Below, piece after piece: positions 52,473-59,604 of a DNA stretch of 64,000 nucleotides. The DNA is from Amycolatopsis regifaucium. Its GTDB lineage: Bacteria; Actinomycetota; Actinomycetes; Mycobacteriales; Pseudonocardiaceae. The stretch covers positions 19,886 to 83,885 of the forward strand of contig NZ_LQCI01000034.1 in assembly GCF_001613935.1 (NCBI RefSeq), in the 5' to 3' direction. The notes under the pieces are model-generated. The model was not told the DNA's origin, ran no database searches, and saw only the letters and a list, made by a program, of their open reading frames with translations. Within the stretch, counting starts at the first letter, position 1; the number at the start of each line of letters is the position of its first letter. Position numbers and translations under genes: made by a program.

Positions 52473-53329
52473 GCCTGCCTCACGTTCTGGCGCTGACGGC
52501 CGAGGCCGTCGATTTCGAGTTCGATGACGTCACCCTCGCGCAGGTACGGTTTCGGGTCCGGCTGACCGAGCGCGACGCCCTGCGGAGTGCCGGTGTTGAT
52601 GAGGTCGCCGGGGCGCAGCACCATGAACTGGCTCAGATAGTGCACGATCTCGGCGACCGGGAAGATCATGTCCTTGGTGGACGAGTCCTGCTTCTTCTCG
52701 CCGTTGACCCACAGCCGCAGGCCGAGTGCCTGCGGATCGGGCACCTCGTCGGCGGTGACCAGCCACGGGCCGAGCGGGTTGAAGTTCTCGCACGACTTGC
52801 CCTTGTCCCACGTGCCGCCGCGTTCGAGCTGGAACTCGCGCTCGGACACGTCGTTCGAGACGGTGTACCCGGCGACGTACTCAAGGGCTTCTTCGACGCT
52901 GTCGAGGTAGCGCGCGGTCTTGCCGATGACGACGCCGAGCTCGACCTCCCAGTCCGTCATGGTCGACTTCTTCGGCACGAGCACGTCGTCTTCCGGGCCG
53001 ACGACGACGTCGGAGGCCTTCATGAAGACGACCGGCTCGGTGGGCACGGCCGCGCCGGACTCCTCGGCGTGCTGCCGGTAGTTGAGACCGACGCAGACGA
53101 CCTTGCCGGGCCGCGCGATCGGCGCGCCGACCCTGGCACGCGCCGCTTCCGCACCGGCTTCCGGCACCTCACCGGCGGCGAGCGCGGCGGCAACCCTGGC
53201 GACGCCGTCGCTCGCGAAGAAGGTGCCATCGATGTCGGCGGTCAGACCCGCGAGGTCGCGCAGCGTGCCATCCCCGGCACGTACGAACGGACGCTCACTT
53301 CCCGGCTCCCCGAGACGCAACAGCTGCAC
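52469..53329 (-). CDS. Fumarylacetoacetate-hydrolase-family protein, probable 2,4-diketo-3-deoxy-L-fuconate hydrolase
   Basis: 286 residues. The FAH fold is shown by VCVGLNYRQHAEESG (about 79-93), the metal ligands in DWEVELGVVIGKTAR, GYTVSNDVSEREFQ, and GDLINTGTPQGVALGQ near the C-terminus. It hydrolyses the 2,4-diketo acid to pyruvate and lactate, the final step. First gene of the operon with the dehydratase, SDR and transporter. Other acylpyruvase roles are possible outside this context. Confidence 0.85.
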   Translation of the reverse strand: MQLLRLGEPGSERPFVRAGDGTLRDLAGLTADIDGTFFASDGVARVAAALAAGEVPEAGAEAARARVGAPIARPGKVVCVGLNYRQHAEESGAAVPTEPVVFMKASDVVVGPEDDVLVPKKSTMTDWEVELGVVIGKTARYLDSVEEALEYVAGYTVSNDVSEREFQLERGGTWDKGKSCENFNPLGPWLVTADEVPDPQALGLRLWVNGEKKQDSSTKDMIFPVAEIVHYLSQFMVLRPGDLINTGTPQGVALGQPDPKPYLREGDVIELEIDGLGRQRQNVRQA

Positions 53330-53386
53330 GGATTTTCCCTTCCGGCCGAACCGTCAACAATCAACGGCTCCAACAGCAACGAACAG

Positions 53387-53397
53387 ACATCCGATGT
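53387..53397. promoter_or_regulatory. Candidate operator, copy 2 of ACATCCGAKGT
   Basis: ACATCCGATGT is a perfect palindrome about a central C, 57 bases before the hydrolase start. It closely matches the copy at 45957-45967 upstream of the FadR-type regulator and the other fucose operon. GTATAC follows at once, which may be part of a promoter. Confidence 0.6.
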
Positions 53398-53559
53398 ATA
53401 CCCGACGACCTCCGGCAAGATCTAGAGGTCGCCCGGATTTGTCCGGAAAAGTGATCGGATCAGTCGTCCGGCGTTCGAGTGTCATGGGTCACAGCCGGAA
53501 TAGTTACCTACTCTAAGCAAGTTGTTCCTCGCGGAACCATCACTGGGGAAAGGAAGAGC

Positions 53560-54804
53560 ATGACCATCGCGCCCGAGCGAATGGCGGAACCCGTCGAGCG
53601 CCCGATCCCGACCGGACGCGCCCGGTTCGTCCTGATCCTCGGCGGCTTGTCCGCCTTCGGGCCCCTGTCCATCGACATGTACCTGCCCGCGCTGCCGCAG
53701 ATGGCGGGCGAACTCCACGCGGCGGACGCGACCGTCCAGCTCACGCTGAGCGCGTTCATCATCGGTCTCGCCCTCGGTCAGCTGATCCTGGGACCGCTGT
53801 CCGACGCGATCGGCCGTCGCAAACCACTCGTCGCGGGTCTGGCGCTCTACATCGTCGGGTCGCTGCTGTGCGCCTTCGCCCCGAGCGCCGACCTGCTCAT
53901 CGCCGCCCGCGCCGTCCAGGCCTTCGGTGCCGCGGCCGGCATCGTCATCGCCAGGGCGACCGTGCGCGACCTCTACTCCGGCACCGCGATGACGAAGTTC
54001 TTCTCGCTGCTCATGCTGGTCAACGGGCTCGCGCCGATCCTGGCGCCGATCATCGGCGGCCAGATCCTGAACTGGACCTCGTGGCGCGGGGTGTTCGTCT
54101 GCCTGACCGTGTTCGGCGCGATCCTGCTCACCGTCGTGTTCTTCCTGCTGCCGGAACCCGTCCCCGAGGAACGCCGGACGCCCGCCCGGTTCGGCTCGGT
54201 GATGCGGACCTACGCCGGCCTGCTCCGCGATCGCGGTTTCCTCGGTTACGCGCTGGCCTCCGGGCTGATGTTCGGCAGCCTCTTCGCCTACATCTCCGGA
54301 TCGTCCTTCGCGCTGCAGGGCGTCTACGGCCTGAGCCCGCAGGCGTACAGCCTGGTCTTCGGCCTGAACGGCATCGGCATCGTGCTCGTCGGCCAGCTGA
54401 ACGGGCGAATCGTCGGACGATTCCCGGAACGGACGCTGCTGACCGTCGGCCTCGTCGTCGCGGCGGTCGCCGGTTTCGGCGTGCTGGCCGCGGTCGCGCT
54501 GGACCTGAGCCTCGTCGGGCTCCTGATCCCGCTCTTCGTCCTGGTGTCGAGCATCGGCATGGTGGCCCCGAACGCGAGTTCGCTGGCGCTCGCCGAACAG
54601 GCACGCTCCGCCGGTTCGGCGTCGGCGTTGCTGGGGGTGCTGCAGTTCGTCGTCGGCGGGCTGGCGACGCCGCTGGTCGGGCTGGGCGGTGCGGGCACCG
54701 CGGTCCCGATGGGGATCACGATGGCGGCGTTCGGCGTCCTCGCGCTGCTGGCCTTCGGGACCATGACGCGGTCTTCGCGTGCTTTGGTCCCTCAGGAGGT
54801 TTAA
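53560..54804 (+). CDS. MFS exporter of the Bcr/CflA family
   Basis: 414 residues with twelve predicted membrane segments. The Bcr/CflA opening FVLILGGLSAFGPLSIDMYL is followed by LPALPQMAGEL and the loop motif GPLSDAIGRRKPLV (about 85-98). The family exports drugs such as bicyclomycin or chloramphenicol, or small peptides. The ATG at 53560 has a GGAAAGGAAG ribosome site. It is divergent from the sugar genes and has no regulator beside it. Substrate unknown. Confidence 0.87.
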   Translation: MTIAPERMAEPVERPIPTGRARFVLILGGLSAFGPLSIDMYLPALPQMAGELHAADATVQLTLSAFIIGLALGQLILGPLSDAIGRRKPLVAGLALYIVGSLLCAFAPSADLLIAARAVQAFGAAAGIVIARATVRDLYSGTAMTKFFSLLMLVNGLAPILAPIIGGQILNWTSWRGVFVCLTVFGAILLTVVFFLLPEPVPEERRTPARFGSVMRTYAGLLRDRGFLGYALASGLMFGSLFAYISGSSFALQGVYGLSPQAYSLVFGLNGIGIVLVGQLNGRIVGRFPERTLLTVGLVVAAVAGFGVLAAVALDLSLVGLLIPLFVLVSSIGMVAPNASSLALAEQARSAGSASALLGVLQFVVGGLATPLVGLGGAGTAVPMGITMAAFGVLALLAFGTMTRSSRALVPQEV

Positions 54805-54815
54805 GCCCTCGTAGA

Positions 54816-54872
54816 GCGCAATGAAGGGGCCTTTCATCGCAAAATTTGCGATGAAAGGCCCCTTCATTGCGC
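54816..54872. repeat. Long perfect hairpin, copy 2 of a repeated pair
   Basis: Perfect 28-base arms (54816-54843, 54845-54872) around a central A. The sequence is the same as 46738-46790 but for the flanks and one position. It lies between the convergent exporter and oxidoreductase genes, where a two-way terminator is expected. Confidence 0.92.
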
Positions 54873-54875
54873 GGG

Positions 54876-55118
54876 TCAAACGAGGGTCGCGAGATCAGCC
54901 GTCCTCAACTGATCCGCCGTCACCGTCACGCCTCCGTCGACCAAGGCCTTCAACGCGTCCCCGTCATCCCATTGGTTGACGTTCATCGCGGCGGCCACCT
55001 GCCCGTCGCGTAACCAGAACGCCGTGAAGTCCCGCGCCGCGAGATCGCCCCGCACCACGAGTTCGTCGCTTTCGGGATCGGCGAGGCCGCGGTATTCGCA
55101 GCCCAGGTCGTATTGATC
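54876..55118 (-). pseudogene. C-terminal fragment of an NAD(P)/FAD oxidoreductase, cut by the mobile element
   Basis: The frame reads DQYDLGCEYRGLADPESDEL (residue run shown in part), VVRGDLAARDFTAFWL and AAMNVNQWDDGDALKALV, which is the C-terminal reductase domain of ferredoxin-reductase-type flavoproteins. Those proteins have about 320 residues before this point. Here the frame meets a stop at 55119-55121 and the remaining upstream sequence is unrelated, running into the integrase promoter. The rest of the gene should lie at the other end of the element, outside the window. An internal GTG at 55058 is not a real start. Confidence 0.8.
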
Positions 55119-55129
55119 TCAGTACGACC
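55108..55129. other. Probable attachment site (attL)
   Basis: GTCGTA and TACGAC flank a 10-base centre exactly where the oxidoreductase reading frame ends. Serine integrase sites have imperfect dyad symmetry of this kind. The integrase gene begins about 100 bases away. On the element side the minus strand reads PVFWSY before the stop, which resembles the residues that normally precede DQYD, so the crossover point cannot be fixed by eye. Confidence 0.55.
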
Positions 55130-55231
55130 AGAACACGGGTGCCTCGACGTGGCCCGTCACCAGGCGAAACGAGGTCAACCGTGGTCAACCTGATACAGAA
55201 CAACGGCACTGGGACGACGTACGCTGCCAAC

Positions 55232-57001
55232 ATGCCGTCACGCCGGGCTCTCGCTTACTACAGGACGTCGAACGACCCTACAGAGGTCGGGCGTAGTAAC
55301 GAGCGCCAGCAGAGCGAAGCGCATCAAACCGCCGATCGCGAAGCGCTCACACTCGCCCCTGCCGATGAGTTCCAGGACGTTGACAGCGCGAGCATCTTCG
55401 GGACGCAGCGAGGCGTTGAACGTGAAGGGTGGCAACGCCTCCTAGACACCCTTGACCGTGAAGGCGATCAAATCCACACGGTGATCCTCTCGGAGGTCAG
55501 CCGAGGGACCCGCGAACAGGTCGAGTATCAACGCCTTGCCCAACTGTGCATCAAACACAAAGTCATCATCAACGCGAAGGGTAAGAACCTCGACCCCGCC
55601 GATGAGACTGACTCATTTCAACTTGGCCTTGAAGTCCTCCTAGCGGCACAGGAGGCGCAACGCATCTCGAACCGTGTCAAGAAGGGGGTTATCAAGTCAG
55701 TAGCGGATGGGCGTCCTCCCGCAGGACGTGTACCGTTCGGCTACTTCCGCCCTCCCCGCGATATTGGCGAAAAGGCACGGCAGTTCAAGCACAAGAAGAA
55801 CGCCCTACTTGTTGAAGTGGCCGCGAACGGGATTATTGCCGACGAGATAAGTCTTGGCGACGTCGAACGCCTCTGGAACGAAGCAGCGGAGAACGAGCGC
55901 AAAGAGCTGCTGGAAGCGCTCGATGAGCAGGCTGTGACGAATCACTGGGAGAAGACCGACACTGAATACACACGCCGGAAGCGTCAGATTGAGCGTCGCA
56001 ACAAGTGGAACACGTCGTCAGTGCGCAAGGCACTCATGAACCCTTCGCTAATCGGTCGACGTGTTGTTGGCAGTGGCACGGTTCAAGGAAACTGGGAAGC
56101 GATCCTTGATGATGACACGTATTACACGCTCTACGGCAAGCTGACGGACCCCGAACGTCGCACGAGTCCAGGCCCCGAGAGCAAGACCTTACTTGCAGCA
56201 GTTGCCATGTGCGCGGTATGCGGGGATAAGTTGCGCACCAAAGGTGACAGTTACACGTGCCGCGCGAAATATTGCGTCGTCAAGAAACAGGGTTGGTGCG
56301 ACGTCCTCGCGACCGAAGCTTGCATCGCCTATCTCGGCGCTTCACTACGCGATGAAATTTCGAACACTATCCGAGGATACGACCCCGAAGTCACTAACGC
56401 AGGTGACTTCGAGACCGCCACCGCCAAATTGAAAACGGCGCGCGAACAACTGTCAGAGTTTCAAGCCGAAGCATCAAAGCAAGGACTCTCCGCTGCCATC
56501 GTCGTCAGCACTCTCGTGAGTTATAACCAGCAAGTTGAAGAGGCAGAGGCAGAGCTTGAAGCCCTAGCGCGAACCTCGACCACTCGCAAGGACCCCCTCT
56601 TGGAGGAACTGCGTGAGGTCGTGACCCAACTCAACTTGGAACGCATGAGCATCGACCCCACCGCGAAGGACATGACTCCGACGCTTGTTGAGTTGCAGTA
56701 CGGCGATGAGATACGCGAGATGACGCAGGCGATGTGGGATGAGGCCGAGCTCACGACACGACGCGGATGGTTGATCGATGGATTCACAATCAAGTTGCAT
56801 CGTGCCCCGACTCAACGCCGCATTGATTTGATGAACCCTGCGATCCTGACATTCGAACCGCGTACGGGATGGGATGCCATTGGGGATACCTTTAGGCCCT
56901 GGTGGAGCAAACCCGGAAGCGTCGGGACGGTCGGCGGTGTCGTCGTGAAGATCCCCGGAGACGTACCCAAGTCGAACCCGCCGAAGCGTGACACTCAGTA
57001 G
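55232..57001 (+). CDS. int: Large serine recombinase (integrase)
   Basis: 589 residues. The resolvase catalytic domain has its nucleophile at Ser13 (RALAYYRTSND) and continues with VILSEVSRGTREQVEYQRLA (about 85-104). The recombinase domain has GRPPAGRVPFGYFRPP (about 160). A zinc ribbon lies near 327-355 (CAVCGDKL, then CRAKYC and a later Cys), and a coiled coil near 395-460 (ETATAKLKTAREQLSEFQAE). This is the full layout of phage-type serine integrases. The ATG at 55232 is chosen because the catalytic domain starts there. It faces away from the attachment site at 55108-55129. Confidence 0.93.
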   Translation: MPSRRALAYYRTSNDPTEVGRSNERQQSEAHQTADREALTLAPADEFQDVDSASIFGTQRGVEREGWQRLLDTLDREGDQIHTVILSEVSRGTREQVEYQRLAQLCIKHKVIINAKGKNLDPADETDSFQLGLEVLLAAQEAQRISNRVKKGVIKSVADGRPPAGRVPFGYFRPPRDIGEKARQFKHKKNALLVEVAANGIIADEISLGDVERLWNEAAENERKELLEALDEQAVTNHWEKTDTEYTRRKRQIERRNKWNTSSVRKALMNPSLIGRRVVGSGTVQGNWEAILDDDTYYTLYGKLTDPERRTSPGPESKTLLAAVAMCAVCGDKLRTKGDSYTCRAKYCVVKKQGWCDVLATEACIAYLGASLRDEISNTIRGYDPEVTNAGDFETATAKLKTAREQLSEFQAEASKQGLSAAIVVSTLVSYNQQVEEAEAELEALARTSTTRKDPLLEELREVVTQLNLERMSIDPTAKDMTPTLVELQYGDEIREMTQAMWDEAELTTRRGWLIDGFTIKLHRAPTQRRIDLMNPAILTFEPRTGWDAIGDTFRPWWSKPGSVGTVGGVVVKIPGDVPKSNPPKRDTQ

Positions 57002-57017
57002 ACGAAAGGAGTGCATC

Positions 57018-57821
57018 ATGACAAAGGGTGCAGCACAGTCAGGCCACAAAAGTCTTGAATCGTCCGTCGTCGACTGGTTGAACAAAAGCGGCTTCCCGCT
57101 GGAGATGCGCGCAGCCAAAGTAATCCGCAGCGCCGGTCCCGACGTCTATGGTCAATCCCAGTATTACACTGACCCGAAAACAAACGAGCTACGCGAAGTC
57201 GACATCATGGCGTCATGGGCTAGCGTCATCGGTGACGAGCACAAATGGATTCATCTAGTCGTTGAATACAAAGGCCCGGACGGTGTTTGGATTCTGTTTC
57301 GCCACCGAGATGAAGATTACGTCGCAAATGGACGCCACATCATGTTCTTGAGGTCAGCGCCAAGCAACTTTGCTCAGCCCGACAGTGGACCAATCGCAAC
57401 CGCCTATACACAAAGCCCCGTTCCCGCCTTGCTTCAAGGTGAACATAATCCATGCTACGGAATTACTCAGAAGGGCGACGGAAGAGGCAAGGACCACGCA
57501 TATGAAGCCACGCGCCAAGCAGCGTCAGGAGCATTTGGCGTACTTCAAAACGTCACCAAGACAAACGACATACTGAGAGCGCAGTACTGCCTTCCGCTAG
57601 TCGTTACCACATGCCGTCTATTCGTTGCCGAACTTGACGAGAACAACGACATAAAGGTCACCGAGACTGACCGCGACTCCGTGATCGTTCCAACACATGA
57701 AACTGACGACCACAGCGCAGAGGTGCACATCGTCCACGAATCAGCACTACCGCAGTTTATGGCGGACTTCGTGGAACTCGCGCAAGGAATTCTCACGCCT
57801 GGAAACTTGACGGCGATTTAA
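57018..57821 (+). CDS. PD-(D/E)XK-fold protein of unknown function
   Basis: 267 residues, start at 57018 after GAAAGGAG. I do not recognise the family by name. The N-terminal part has a nuclease-like arrangement: Glu14 in KSLESSVVDWL, Asp62 in LREVDIMASW and Glu83/Lys85 in HLVVEYKGP, which is the E-D-ExK pattern of the PD-(D/E)XK fold. The C-terminal half (TKTNDILRAQYCLPLVVTTC, FVAELDENNDIKV) has alternating strands and helices. It lies 16 bases after the integrase, so probably in the same transcript. It could be a restriction-like or defence nuclease, or a repair nuclease of the element. Confidence 0.7.
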   Translation: MTKGAAQSGHKSLESSVVDWLNKSGFPLEMRAAKVIRSAGPDVYGQSQYYTDPKTNELREVDIMASWASVIGDEHKWIHLVVEYKGPDGVWILFRHRDEDYVANGRHIMFLRSAPSNFAQPDSGPIATAYTQSPVPALLQGEHNPCYGITQKGDGRGKDHAYEATRQAASGAFGVLQNVTKTNDILRAQYCLPLVVTTCRLFVAELDENNDIKVTETDRDSVIVPTHETDDHSAEVHIVHESALPQFMADFVELAQGILTPGNLTAI

Positions 57822-58138
57822 CCGCCATACGGCCGTGCATCGTTGTTCCGCCACCAACGCCATGCCTTCACACCCGCACGCCCCACACCCTTGCCGACAC
57901 GAGCGATCACGCGGCCTGCTGCACGCACAGCGGGGAAGGTCTTCGGCGGCCATTCGTCGGAGCGGCGGTACAGGGTGGCGCTCTCAGCCATACGACCAGC
58001 CTTGCGCCGAGCTGAGGCAGCGTCACGCGCCTCCACGATCCGATATTCGGCACGCTTCCCATTCGGCCGTTGCACCTTCACGCGCCACAGGTGACCGCCT
58101 CGCGTGGGCACTAACGATCCGTGTTCATCCCGCTTCAC
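57818..58138 (-). CDS. Small basic protein, hypothetical
   Basis: 106 residues. A GTG start at 58138 has GGGGGAG upstream. The sequence is rich in Arg and Lys: WRVKVQRPNGKRAEYRIVEA in the first third, then AARAGRVIARVGKGVGRAGV-like Gly/Arg runs near the end. VKVQRPNGKRAEYRIVEAR resembles a small beta-hairpin as in phage Arm-binding or AP2-like domains, but I cannot assign a family. It is convergent with the PD-(D/E)XK gene and overlaps its end by four bases. No membrane segment. Confidence 0.55.
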   Translation of the reverse strand: MKRDEHGSLVPTRGGHLWRVKVQRPNGKRAEYRIVEARDAASARRKAGRMAESATLYRRSDEWPPKTFPAVRAAGRVIARVGKGVGRAGVKAWRWWRNNDARPYGG

Positions 58139-58142
58139 TCTG

Positions 58143-58397
58143 CTACTCCCCCGTGAGCCGTGGCCATGCCGACGGCACATGGTGCCAGCAACGCCCAACC
58201 GCCTCGCATTGCCGTCTCACGTGCCCTCTGAGCGCCTGACGCTGCCTCTGCCGACAACCTGGACACCTGAGAGCGCGGACGCCGCAGGAGGTGACGGGTG
58301 ACGGTTTAGACGCCACTTTGAGGTTTGATCCTTGCGCGCCCCTGCGCACGCGTGCGTAGGGAAGAAAAATCCACCCGTCACCTCCCTGAAGTGTCAC
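58143..58397 (-). CDS. Possible small cysteine-rich protein
   Basis: An open frame of up to 84 codons from a GTG at 58397. The C-terminal half holds LRCPGCRQRQ and later RQCEAVGRCW, a spacing that could bind zinc. It ends five bases before the start of the next minus-strand gene, as in an operon. Against it: no good ribosome site and a very arginine-rich composition in both strands. Kept only as a possibility. Confidence 0.3.
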   Translation of the reverse strand: MTLQGGDGWIFLPYARVRRGAQGSNLKVASKPSPVTSCGVRALRCPGCRQRQRQALRGHVRRQCEAVGRCWHHVPSAWPRLTGE

Positions 58398-58439
58398 TTC
58401 CCCTGGTCAAGACCACATTTCGAGGTGACGTGAACAAAT

Positions 58440-58508
58440 GCAAACGTCATTTTCGCAGGTCAGCGAGTCGACGCAAGGTGACGTTCGCACACGCACACGT
58501 CATCGTCA
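58440..58508. promoter_or_regulatory. Cluster of TGACG/CGTCA sites in the element control region
   Basis: GCAAACGTCATTTTCGC (58440-58456) and, inverted, GCGAACGTCACCTTGC (58473-58488) share the pattern GCRAACGTCAYYTT. Further ACGTCA/TCGTCA words lie at 58497-58508 and a TGACG at 58426-58430. The region carries no convincing gene and lies before the small-gene block, so these may be repressor or replication-protein sites. Confidence 0.45.
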
Positions 58509-58687
58509 TGTTTGCACTTGCACATGAGCGGGCGAGGTATGCCGACACCGACAACTTTCCTTGTCCACGAAAATCGCAGGTCACCAGCGTGACAACCCCT
58601 GCATGTAGTCAAGGGGAACCAGCACCGCTCAGCGACGGAGAGCCAACGGGGAGGGGCACACAACGACAGGGAAGGAACAAGATCAAC

Positions 58688-58873
58688 ATGACACATGCCA
58701 AGGGACCGATCAGGGCACGCGTGGACGTCCCCACGCGACACGTAGAGCAAACGCTCAGAGAGTCGCCGGACGCTGAGTACGTGGCCTGCGAGCTTCGGCG
58801 CGCACTTGATGCATACGACGTTTCACGGGACGCTCACGGCCGATGCCACGCCCCTACTCCACGGGCGAGATGA
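58688..58873 (+). CDS. Small hypothetical protein
   Basis: 61 residues from the ATG at 58688, preceded by GGAAGGA at about 12 bases. It reads MTHAKGPIRARVDVPTRHVE and continues through TLRESPDAEYVACELRRALD to a short Arg/Pro tail. One amphipathic helix is expected in the second half. No known family. Placed in the block of tiny plus-strand genes of the element. Confidence 0.5.
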   Translation: MTHAKGPIRARVDVPTRHVEQTLRESPDAEYVACELRRALDAYDVSRDAHGRCHAPTPRAR

Positions 58874-58960
58874 TCGCGTGACACATGGCATTCGAATATC
58901 CGTGATTGAGGCTTGTCATAAATGAAGCCGCGGAACGATTGATAAAGGGTCATTTCGCAC

Positions 58961-59023
58961 ATGACCAAAGTGAATCCTGAGGAAAACCTGAGGGATGACC
59001 TGGTGAATGTAGATTACTTGTAA
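58961..59023 (+). CDS. Possible 20-codon leader peptide before a terminator
   Basis: ATG at 58961 with AAAGGG about nine bases upstream reads MTKVNPEENLRDDLVNVDYL and stops at TAA (59021-59023), touching the first base of the terminator stem. The layout (tiny frame running directly into an intrinsic terminator, then a gene) resembles an attenuator, but no regulatory codon run is present. It may be chance. Confidence 0.35.
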   Translation: MTKVNPEENLRDDLVNVDYL

Positions 59024-59046
59024 GCCCCCGATTGCGGGGGCGTTTT
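59024..59046 (+). terminator. Intrinsic terminator
   Basis: GCCCCCG (59024-59030), loop ATTG, CGGGGGC (59035-59041), then GTTTT. A clear Rho-independent terminator with a T-tract, unlike the chromosomal hairpins of this window. It separates the upstream transcript from the small genes starting at 59072. Confidence 0.85.
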
Positions 59047-59071
59047 CCGGCCAAGAAAGGTAACTTCCAAG

Positions 59072-59245
59072 ATGCTTAGGTGTGGACACCCCGACGCCCC
59101 AACCAACCGATACAAGGATGGTCGCTGCAAGATCTGCCAGCGCGCACGCGTGAATCAGAACCGCGCAAACATCGATCAGCTAAAGGCGTTGCTTGATGAA
59201 CTGAGCGAACGTGTTACGTTGCTCGAAAGTGAGCGTGTCACATGA
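59072..59245 (+). CDS. Small zinc-finger-like coiled-coil protein
   Basis: 57 residues, ATG at 59072 with AGAAAGG upstream. The N-terminus has CGHPDAP, GRCKIC, a possible zinc knuckle with three Cys and one His, as in small phage proteins. The rest is a leucine heptad stretch (IDQLKALLDELSERVTLLES) that should form a coiled coil. It overlaps the next tiny gene by four bases (ATGA). Function unknown; DNA or protein binding is plausible. Confidence 0.6.
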   Translation: MLRCGHPDAPTNRYKDGRCKICQRARVNQNRANIDQLKALLDELSERVTLLESERVT

Positions 59246-59388
59246 TCACAACCTTTGGACTGTGCATCGTCCTCTTGTTCCTCACGGAGATGAAGCGACA
59301 CAGCACCAACACATTATGCAATTCCCTGCAAAATTCGCCGGCTCAGGGCACCCAAATTCTAGGAGTAAATGACAATGAACGACTGTGA
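59242..59388 (+). CDS. Tiny membrane protein, hypothetical
   Basis: 48 residues. It starts in a four-base overlap (ATGA) with the gene before it. The N-terminus ITTFGLCIVLLFLTEM is a single hydrophobic segment followed by KRH, so it probably spans the membrane once. The tail is polar. The 3' end overlaps the next small gene. Confidence 0.45.
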   Translation: MITTFGLCIVLLFLTEMKRHSTNTLCNSLQNSPAQGTQILGVNDNERL

Positions 59389-59482
59389 CCACACCATGTG
59401 TGAACGCGAAATCGGGGAGCTTTGGGACATTGTTTCCGAGCTACGCGAACAGGTGGAAGAGCTTAAGCGTGCAAGGACATGA
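59375..59482 (+). CDS. Tiny coiled-coil protein, hypothetical
   Basis: 35 residues from the ATG at 59375, which has AGGAG eight bases upstream. CDHTMCERE at the start holds two Cys and one His; ELWDIVSELREQVEELKRA forms a short heptad helix. It resembles the second half of the 57-residue protein encoded at 59072. Function unknown. Confidence 0.5.
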   Translation: MNDCDHTMCEREIGELWDIVSELREQVEELKRART

Positions 59483-59483
59483 A

Positions 59484-59529
59484 AAGCGCCCTGCTACACC
59501 ATCGTTTCCAATGACATAGCAAGGCGCTT
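59484..59529 (+). terminator. Hairpin after the small-gene block
   Basis: AAGCGCCCTGCTA (59484-59496) pairs with TAGCAAGGCGCTT (59517-59529) with one mismatch, two bases after the last small gene. No long T-tract follows. It probably ends that transcript before the prim-pol gene. Confidence 0.6.
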
Positions 59530-59604
59530 CAACGCAACACGACAAGAGAACAACACACACAGGGACACAGGTCCCACGAAACGAACCTACTAAGGAGATT
59601 CTAC

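Noticed and set aside
53482..54879. A 465-codon frame antisense to the MFS exporter
   Set aside because: It runs through the hairpin at 54816-54872 and has a Gln/Arg/Asp-rich composition typical of a shadow of a membrane protein gene.
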